From CAYQPF01 sp964419225 (GTDB lineage: Bacteria; Cloacimonadota; Cloacimonadia; Cloacimonadales; CAYQPF01): a stretch of 23,588 nucleotides of DNA. The notes under the pieces are model-generated. The model saw only the letters and a list, made by a program, of their open reading frames with translations. It ran no database searches and had not been told where the DNA came from. The stretch spans positions 1 through 23,588 of the forward strand of contig CAYQPF010000077.1 of the NCBI GenBank assembly GCA_964419225.1, in the 5' to 3' direction. Shown here one piece after another: positions 6,788 through 14,400 of the stretch. Position numbers and translations under genes: made by a program. Each line of letters opens with the position of its first letter. The first letter of the stretch is position 1.

Positions 6788-9700
6788 CTATTTAAGGATA
6801 GTGATTTTTTTAACAGTAGTATATTTCCCTGCTTTCATTTTGAGGACAAAGATACCGGTACCGCAGGAATTTCCACTATTATTTTTGCCATCCCAGACGA
6901 GTTTATGAGTTCCTTTCACCATTTCACCGGTAAACAGAGTTCTCACAATTTGGCCTTTAAGATTGAAAATATCGAGTGAAACATTACCGTTTTCTTTCAT
7001 ACTATATTCGATAGTAGTTTCAGGATTGAAAGGATTAGGGAAGACGGATTTCAGACTGGTTATGAGCACTAAATCAGATGGTTCCGTTGGATTTGAACCT
7101 GTTTTTACATGGACAGGACCGAAAAACATGGTATTCCCACTCAGATAAGCACTTTGCAGCCAATAATAGTAATCTTTTTCGATTTCTAATGGTTCAATAT
7201 CAGAGTAGGTATAGTTTTGAACAGTGGAAGTATTTGTTCCGGCAATTAATTTGGAATTGATCATGAGAGCATTTTCCAAAGCATCTGTTTCACTACGGAA
7301 GATATTAAAGCCCAGAACGTCAGATTCGGACTGGGTAGCCCAACTTAAAGTAATACCATTACTGGAGGTACAAATTCCTGTGAAGGCAGATAGTTCTACA
7401 GGTAATGTAGTATCCTCTCCGTTGGGAAAGACGATTTGAACATCGCCATCGGCTTTGCTTGCCGGAATTGTGAGAGTGGCATCAGAAGCTGTCCATGATC
7501 CGGGATTATTAATGATAGTGAAATTCGTAGCCGGGAGAATTTTGAAAGCAAGTTGAGTTGGAACAAAGCCCAGATCATGAGTGATATTGATGGTAAGTCC
7601 GGCAAAAGAACCATTTGAGAGTGTGATAGCCAAGCCGGCAGTCGGGAATACATCGGTGACAGTTGGGGGAGCCCATTCAACATTGATCTCAGGGTTAAAG
7701 GTTCCGGTAATTCCCGGGATTTCAATGACTGGATTGATTGTTCCGGAGCCTGTATCTACACCAGGCAGTGAAACCTGGTAATCATTAGTTGTTGTAAAGC
7801 TCCAGACAGGGCAATTAAGAGCATCGCCATAACCGTTATAGGAGACTATCTTCCAGAAATACTGGGTGGAATACTGCAAATTAGCAGTTGGATTGTAAGA
7901 CAGAACATTACCTAAATCAGTTCCATTTATGAGATTTGAAGGGGGGTTGTTCGTGCCTAAGTACAGCCTGTATCCATCAGGAGAGCTTGTTGCAGCATTC
8001 CAACTCAGGTTAGTATCTGCGAGTTGGTTGATAGCTGAATTGGCAGGGACGGGAGTTGAGGCTACAGTTGGGATTGTACCCAGGGCAGTGCGGGTAATTA
8101 CAACATCATCAAGATAAATACTATAACCAGATCCACTGATAGCTTGTAAGATAACATATTTATTACCTGTAGAAGTAAAGTTGAGATTATAGTTAAATTG
8201 ATACCAAGTGCTGGAAGAGACATAAGGTTCAAGATATTTGCATCTATATACAGTGCCAAGAAGAGTAGGAGTCCCACTTAAATTATTAGTTGTATTGGTA
8301 TAAACAAGAACCCGGTCTGGACTGGTATCTGAACCCCAATAACGAAACATCCAAAAAGATAGACTATATGAATATAAAGTAGTACTGGTTATGGTAATTT
8401 GGGGAGAAACGAAGTTGGCACTATTATCTAAAGGTGCATTCCAGCTGTCATATTTGAGCATATAGGATGCACTATGAGGGAGATATCCGCTTTCCGTTGT
8501 GATTCTGCTAAAAGAATAAGTACCTGTAGTAGGGATATTGCTCCATCCATCAGAGGGGAAATATGTCCCATCGAAGTTTTCAGTAACAGGATTGATGCTG
8601 AAGTCGATAGTACCCTCCGGAGCAGGGCCTTTGTTGAAGCTGATAGTAGATCCGGCAGAGCCTATATGGTATAAAGACAACCCGCCTACAGAACCGTTTG
8701 TGAGGAAGCCTGAAGGAGAAGTGGTATCATTTATGAGGGTTCTGTTGGCTTCCAGACTGAAATTGGCATTATCAACAGTTCCATTTGTGATGGTGGTACC
8801 CCCGGGTCTGTAAACATAAACTTCGTCCGGAGGACCGTCTGCATTTCCGTCGCCAACTGTAGTGTTAATTCTCCAGACAAGCAGGCCTGATCCGGGGATG
8901 GAACTTTCAAAGGTGCCTGTTTTACTTCTGTATTCAACAATATAATATTCAGTAGTGGAATTAGGCGAGTCAATTCGATATGCTTGTCCACTGGTAGAAG
9001 TTGCCGGATTGAGAGTATATAATTGGTCTGTGGTGATAGTCGGAATGCTGGTAATCCAATGTCCGTATTTCATTTTCATGAAAGCACTCATGTGTTGAGG
9101 GGGATTTAGATTACTTTGCATAACATCCCATTTACCGGCAGGAGTGATACCATTGGAAGTGTAGTGATACAAATCGGGAGCTCCCAGGGTGTGGAAAAAT
9201 TCATGACACATAACTCCGTTACCGCTGGCAACAAGGTGATCCTGTAATTGGAAATTATAATTATAGACGCGTTTTCCATTTATTGTTACATCATAGGAAT
9301 ACAAGGACCACATATGAGGCCAAAGCATATCAGACCAGCCGTCGTTAGCACCTTTAATAATGAAGGTGACATTATCGACTTTACCGTCATTATCACCATC
9401 AATGATCAAATCAGTGGAAACGCTTGCAGCGATGAAGTTTGAGGCATCTCTGAGCAACCCATGTTCACGCAGACGGCTTTCTTCATCGGTTTGGTACCCG
9501 ATTAAATTTGTAGTTGCATTGTAAGGTCTAAAGTAATTACGGTCGTGAGAATCCTTATATGATGTAACGATTCCACCAGATGGAGCCGGGTAGAAAGGTG
9601 AGATGACGGTTAAGGCACCATAGCTGGTTTCACTGAAGTAATTCCGCATGGAATTGTATCCGGAAGTAGTGTTGTTCATCATATCATCATATATTGAGAT

Positions 9701-10150
9701 ATTGTCGGTATATTCTGCATCATCGTTGAAGCGGATGAATACGGTCAGGCTTTGAATAGTTCCTGAGGTTGGGGCATATTTAAGGTCATATCCCTTTGAC
9801 CTGGTATCACGTTTTGATTTATAGGCTAATTTGGAAATATTTAAGCCAGGTGTAAGACCCAGGGAAGAAGGATTAGTTCTCCCGACAATAAGGTTTCCGG
9901 CTCTGAGATTATCCCCGAACTTCTCAGCATATACATAATAGCCGGTTGTGGGTGATTGCATTATAGTGAAATTGTTGGCATCGTGCAACCAGTTATAATA
10001 TTCATCACCACTGGCGAAACATTTTAAAATAGAACCATCCGGTTGTTTAACCTGCACAGGAAAATCAGTCACATAGGCTGACCACAGAAAGGATAAACAA
10101 AACATAATAATCGTTGTTAACACAAAAGTCTTAACGTTGTTTTTGCACAT
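6788..10150 (-). CDS. Secreted M6-family metalloprotease with anchor J, FN3-like and C-terminal FlgD/sorting-like domains
   Basis: This is a 1120-residue secreted protease. Residues 1-25 are a signal peptide. Residues 28-130 look like the M6 propeptide (PVQVKQPDGS, DEYYNWLHD, GYYVYAEKF). The catalytic domain spans about 131-505 with zinc motif HEFFH (His316, Glu317, His320), the following GAPDLY, and the Met-turn region KWDVMQ (340-345), as in immune-inhibitor-A/M6 peptidases. Residues about 517-688 match choice-of-anchor J / MAM-like folds (ENFDGTYFPSDGW, YLDDVVI). Residues 696-787 are FN3-like, and 915-1015 (LPVELSAF..., ITLSWATQSE, GFNIFRS) form a second FN3-like unit. Residues 1036-1120 (FPNPFNPETTIEYS, LDIFNLKGQIVRTL, GTGIFVLKMKAGK) are a FlgD-Ig / type IX sorting-like C-terminal domain. 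Start ATG follows GGGGAG. Cells probably use it for extracellular protein breakdown; surface attachment via the C-terminal domain is inferred. It has its own promoter and terminator. Confidence 0.93.
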   Translation of the reverse strand: MCKNNVKTFVLTTIIMFCLSFLWSAYVTDFPVQVKQPDGSILKCFASGDEYYNWLHDANNFTIMQSPTTGYYVYAEKFGDNLRAGNLIVGRTNPSSLGLTPGLNISKLAYKSKRDTRSKGYDLKYAPTSGTIQSLTVFIRFNDDAEYTDNISIYDDMMNNTTSGYNSMRNYFSETSYGALTVISPFYPAPSGGIVTSYKDSHDRNYFRPYNATTNLIGYQTDEESRLREHGLLRDASNFIAASVSTDLIIDGDNDGKVDNVTFIIKGANDGWSDMLWPHMWSLYSYDVTINGKRVYNYNFQLQDHLVASGNGVMCHEFFHTLGAPDLYHYTSNGITPAGKWDVMQSNLNPPQHMSAFMKMKYGHWITSIPTITTDQLYTLNPATSTSGQAYRIDSPNSTTEYYIVEYRSKTGTFESSIPGSGLLVWRINTTVGDGNADGPPDEVYVYRPGGTTITNGTVDNANFSLEANRTLINDTTSPSGFLTNGSVGGLSLYHIGSAGSTISFNKGPAPEGTIDFSINPVTENFDGTYFPSDGWSNIPTTGTYSFSRITTESGYLPHSASYMLKYDSWNAPLDNSANFVSPQITITSTTLYSYSLSFWMFRYWGSDTSPDRVLVYTNTTNNLSGTPTLLGTVYRCKYLEPYVSSSTWYQFNYNLNFTSTGNKYVILQAISGSGYSIYLDDVVITRTALGTIPTVASTPVPANSAINQLADTNLSWNAATSSPDGYRLYLGTNNPPSNLINGTDLGNVLSYNPTANLQYSTQYFWKIVSYNGYGDALNCPVWSFTTTNDYQVSLPGVDTGSGTINPVIEIPGITGTFNPEINVEWAPPTVTDVFPTAGLAITLSNGSFAGLTINITHDLGFVPTQLAFKILPATNFTIINNPGSWTASDATLTIPASKADGDVQIVFPNGEDTTLPVELSAFTGICTSSNGITLSWATQSESDVLGFNIFRSETDALENALMINSKLIAGTNTSTVQNYTYSDIEPLEIEKDYYYWLQSAYLSGNTMFFGPVHVKTGSNPTEPSDLVLITSLKSVFPNPFNPETTIEYSMKENGNVSLDIFNLKGQIVRTLFTGEMVKGTHKLVWDGKNNSGNSCGTGIFVLKMKAGKYTTVKKITILK

Positions 10151-10237
10151 AACTCTCCCCTTTTTTTTGTTGTCTCAAAAATTCTCCTTAAAACTAATAA
10201 AGAACAATGGAACAATCAGAATAAACTGATAAATCAA

Positions 10238-10265
10238 ATAATAATTTGAGTAATAGTGTTGTCAA
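10238..10265 (-). promoter_or_regulatory. Promoter of the M6 protease gene
   Basis: TTGACA (10265-10260), a 16-base spacer, then TATTAT (10243-10238) directly followed by TTG, giving TATTATTTG. Transcription would begin near 10230, leaving a leader of about 80 bases. The promoter sits directly after the terminator of the upstream lipoprotein gene, so the two genes are transcribed separately. Confidence 0.7.
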
Positions 10266-10270
10266 TAATT

Positions 10271-10297
10271 AAAAAAAGGCACTGATTAGGTGCCTTT
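10271..10297 (-). terminator. Rho-independent terminator of the lipoprotein gene
   Basis: Read on the minus strand: AAAGGCAC, a 7-base loop, GTGCCTTT, then a run of T (TTTTTTTAATT including stem bases). It begins 20 bases after the stop codon at 10317. Confidence 0.85.
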
Positions 10298-10316
10298 GAA
10301 TTTTGTATCTGGAAGT

Positions 10317-11036
10317 TTATTCCTTTGTTTCTACTTGAATTTTATGTTTTTTGCGGGGAGTCTTTTTAATAAAAAAGAACCAGGTCAGGATAAGAATAAT
10401 GACAACAATAACAACCATGATCAGAATCATGAAGCGGAGCGGGTTTTTCATTTGGGCGAATAAAGCAGCAGGCTTGTTTTTGGGACTGTTAATGTTAACA
10501 TTCCATCTAATAGTTTTCTTATCTTTAGATTCTATAATGCCATTAGTAGTTTTGACAGCATAGGGGAGATGGACAAGGAATTTACAATTAACAGCAAACT
10601 CATTATTTGTGTTCGAATCAAATTTGGCAGAATCACTTTGGGGATAAGGAAGGAATTCTCTGTTGAAATAGGGATTACCATCCTGATCTTTTTGATAGGT
10701 ATAGATCCCACCGGGAAAGCGGAGGGAATTGAGGTCAGTCAGTTTGTCGAAACTGAACCTGACGTTAAAGGAAGATGAGTCGCCTTTGAGACTGAGTGCC
10801 TGGGATTTAACGGTGAATTTCTTGTTTCCATTAATAGAAGCCAGGATGTCGTTGGAGATGTCATCCAGAATCAGAACATTGGTAATTACTTCGATATTGA
10901 TTTCACCTGATCCATCTTTTTGGAGCCAGATTTCTTCATTATAATGGATACACCCAAACATGAATAAAAGAGACAATAAGAGAAAAAAAAGCTTAGATTT
11001 TCCGAAAAGAGTATCAAAAATCTTTTTTCTTGGCAT
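10317..11036 (-). CDS. Membrane-anchored lipoprotein, LppM-like (tentative)
   Basis: The protein has 239 residues. An N-terminal hydrophobic segment (15-28) ends in FMFGC with Cys29, an imperfect lipobox. A beta-rich extracytoplasmic domain follows (30-200), opening with EEIWLQKDGSGEINIEV, a pattern like the LppM/DUF3153 family. A C-terminal transmembrane helix (about 201-222) is followed by a basic cytoplasmic tail (KKTPRKKHK). If Cys29 is lipidated, the protein is held at both ends. If not, the first segment is a signal peptide or second membrane anchor. Start ATG follows GAGGA with good spacing. A TTGACT box lies at 11111-11106 but without a convincing -10. A terminator follows the gene, so it is monocistronic. 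The function is unknown and the family name is by resemblance only. Confidence 0.7.
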   Translation of the reverse strand: MPRKKIFDTLFGKSKLFFLLLSLLFMFGCIHYNEEIWLQKDGSGEINIEVITNVLILDDISNDILASINGNKKFTVKSQALSLKGDSSSFNVRFSFDKLTDLNSLRFPGGIYTYQKDQDGNPYFNREFLPYPQSDSAKFDSNTNNEFAVNCKFLVHLPYAVKTTNGIIESKDKKTIRWNVNINSPKNKPAALFAQMKNPLRFMILIMVVIVVIILILTWFFFIKKTPRKKHKIQVETKE

Positions 11037-11111
11037 AAATCCTCGGAGGTATATTCAGGAGTGGAACTCCCAGACCTAATGATAAATTAACTATTTTCGG
11101 GATAAAGTCAA

Positions 11112-11245
11112 GGAAATTCGAGAGTATTATCCACTAATTCCACGAATTTCACAAATTAGAAATGGGAAAAACAATAAAATTGAAACCACATAGGGATATT
11201 TCAGCCACTAATCAACACTGATTTTCACTGATTGGGAGAAAATGA
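11112..11245 (+). repeat. Composite repeat, locus 5 (decayed)
   Basis: AAATTCGAGAGTATTATCCACTAATTCCACGAATTTCACAAATTAG is a diverged copy of the GAGAGTG-TTAACCACGAAT module. After it comes a related tract CCACTAATCAACACTGATTTTCACTGATTGGG (11204-11235). The orientation is the same as the other loci. The rest of the 388-base gap (11037-11424) shows no gene and no clear terminator for the 1920-residue protein. Confidence 0.6.
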
Positions 11246-11424
11246 ATTTAAAATAGAGCAGTTGAAAAAGACTTAGATTTTCAGTCAGTGTAAAATATGA
11301 GTATATTTGAATTTTGAAACAATCAAGGAGTGGTTTTAATACTGGACTCATTAATATTTGAGGGTCTTAATCAAAATCAAACTTTTTGATCAGTGGCAAA
11401 AAGAGTATTATTAGACCATACCAG

Positions 11425-14400
11425 TTATTTCCTGAGAATCTTTTTTGTATTTTCAGTCTGATTCCTGATTGATTGGCGTGTAGGAAAAGGATCAGAAGAT
11501 GCAGTCACTCTGAAAAACTGTTTAGCTGGGAGCGAATTAATCAGATAGTTTGTCTCAGATGTGTAAGCGAACAGACCCCAATCAGCAAAAGGTAAAGCAG
11601 GATCGTAGGATATATAAATGAGGTAGGACTGAGCACTCTCAACAGGTTGCCACTCGAGTTGGTACTGATTATCCGGGGTTTTACTGATTGTTACAACAGG
11701 TGCAGCAAGTTCCAATTCACCGATAAAAATATCATCCAGGAAAAGATTTGGACCATATCCTGAGATGGCATGAAAACGGAGATAGAATTGGGTTCCGATA
11801 TAAGGAATAAGACTGACACCAGACCAGGTAAAGTCTCCTGGAACTTCAGGCTCTGCATAATTAGAATTGAGTTGGGCATTACTGATCGTTTTGATATCAT
11901 GCCAAATGATTCCATCATGAGAAAGCTGCACTTTTAAAGTGTCATTGGGCCAATCCGGCATATACAGGTGAGACCATTTGAATCCCAGAAAATAATTTCC
12001 CTCGTAGAGTAAGGAAATCAGAGGACTTGTTAAATCAGAATAATTCCCTTCTTCCCAATCCCAAAATGAAGCCACTGCACAATGACCTGCTTCCAGGGTT
12101 TGCTGAGTCCATGATCTTGTACCACTGACTGTCCAGTTCATATTGTTCCAGTCCTCAAAGGTTTGGGTATAAGGAAAGGTATTGATAAGAGGGAGGATAG
12201 TAAATTGTGCAGGATTAGAAGGAGCGGTGGTTACATCGGAGACACTAAGTGCTGAGAAATCGGTTCCCGGGCTGGCAAAAACTGCCGGTTCCGGGTAATT
12301 ATTCTGAGCAACAACAAAATATTCAATCGTTTCATCATAAGTGATGGGCGAATTCAGCAAAGTGTAGTCTATGGAGAATTGGAAGGGGTTGTCTGAAGTA
12401 TTGGAATTGACCCATTTCCAGCCGTTAACAGTGCTCAGATTCGCTGCGAAGATATTGTTTTCTGTTGTTTTTTTATAGTATAAGCGGGGTGCGAAGGTTG
12501 TTGTATTGATTCCGGCATAGGATTCAGTAATCATTACATTAGAGAGAGTTCTTTCATGCAAGTTACCTATATCATTAAGCGGAGTGAAAGTAATGGTGAA
12601 ATTCACGAGTTGGGGCTCTCTGTTTTCGAACGCTCCGATGGAAGGTGTTGTGGAATTCCTGGTATTATACTCAAAATCATAAGAAATGTTGGTGATGGGA
12701 GTTCCTGCATGGTAAAGGGGAGAATAATGGGCAAGCTTCAGATCTGTATCGCTGACAAACAAAGGATCTGCGATCAGGGAATTCTGATCCTGAGAAGTAA
12801 TTACTCTTAGAGAATCAATACCGGACTTTATACTGTTATTGTTGATAAATGCAGCCCAGCCCTGAGTACCGGCAGCATAATAGTCATTAAAATCAATACT
12901 GCTGAAAGCAGTGGATGTCGTGGCATAAAGGGCATAATTTTTGGCAGAGGGATTATTAATGTTGTTGAGACTATTCACAACAGCATTGTTTTTAAGTATT
13001 ATATTGGAAACACTACTGTTGAACAGGATTCCTGCTGTTTTGGTGGTAGAGGAATTAGTCAAATTCCCGGACAAATTAATGGAATTGTAGTAGAGATTAA
13101 CACCGTCGGTGGAACCGTCTAAGACTATACCCACGGGTGTGAGGTTGTTGATATCGCTTGAACCTGCTCCCCCGATATCATACACAAGATTGTTGTCGAT
13201 CTGAAGGTTGCTGTTAAGTTTGCCGGTATTAATATAAATGCCCCGACCGCCAGAGCCCGAAGGCCAGTCGTATTTAAGATTGTGAATTCTATTGGAAGTA
13301 ACAGAAGATCCTGTAACATTGTATCCCAGTGAGATTCCGGTGGGACAGAGGGATTGCTTGAGGTTTTTGATCTCATTATTCTGAAGTACCGCATTATAGC
13401 AGTTGATGAGTGAAATTCCACTGGAACCCAGAGAAAGTAGATCTGTATCATCACCGAGGATATTATCCACTATCATAAGATCCTGCTGAGGATTGGTTTC
13501 ACTTCCACCATTGGTAGATATGCCATAGTTTACTTTTTGGAAAAGATTGTTTCCCAGATAAATGCTGTTGCAGCCAATTCCGCTGATATAGACCCCATAA
13601 GTAGTTTTTGTGTTGGAATTACCTCTCAAAACTGTATTTTTTACCTGAATGTTTTGGCTGCCATTATAGATTCTGATAACACTGCCATCGGTCGAGAGGT
13701 TAATAAAACTGAGATTTCGGGTTAATCCGGAGGAATTTGAGCAACCATCGAGGATAGTATTATCAGCATCATTTAGATTCAACAGGGAGGTGGCATTGTT
13801 GCCGGTGACTGTGACAGTTTGTCCGGGGGCAGGCTTGATAGTTACGCCGAAGGTGCCACCTTCGCAGACAGGTTTATTGAGGGTCAGTTGCCCTGTTTCA
13901 GCAAGATCCGACTGGATGAGCAGAGTAATATTTCCGGTCAGGGTTTTAGCGTTAAGATCTGCAAAAGCTTGCTGCAGGTTAGTATAATCGGGGTTAGTAC
14001 CACCGACCAGTTTTGTGCCAGAGATGGAATACGAAACGGTGTATTGGTAAGGATGCAAGGGTAAGCTGAGAACTTGAATTCCATTTGAAACAGAGTATTG
14101 AGCAATAGCTCCGGTAGCAGGATTAGTGGTGACCAGTGGAGTTGTGTTCATATCTTTTGCTAAAATGAAATATTGGATAATATCACCAGGAACAACCGGG
14201 GAACTCAGCAGAGAATAATCGAGCAGGAATCCGCAAGTAGGTACCTGAGATAAAGCTTCCAGGTATTTCCAGCCACTCTGGGAAGAGTTATTCTGACTGG
14301 GAATAATATTGGGGTCAGCTGATTTCTTATAATAAATGCGGGGAGAAGTACCAGTGCTATAGTCAGGTTCATGCCTGCCAAAGATACTGACATCGCCAAG

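Noticed and set aside
11340..11424. Terminator of the giant gene at ATCAAA...TTTGAT (about 11377-11391)
   Set aside because: A six-base A/T stem without a T-run; too weak to call.
12556..14064. Several short plus-strand open frames opposite the giant protein
   Set aside because: No ribosome sites and no recognisable composition; they are shadows of the strongly coding minus strand.
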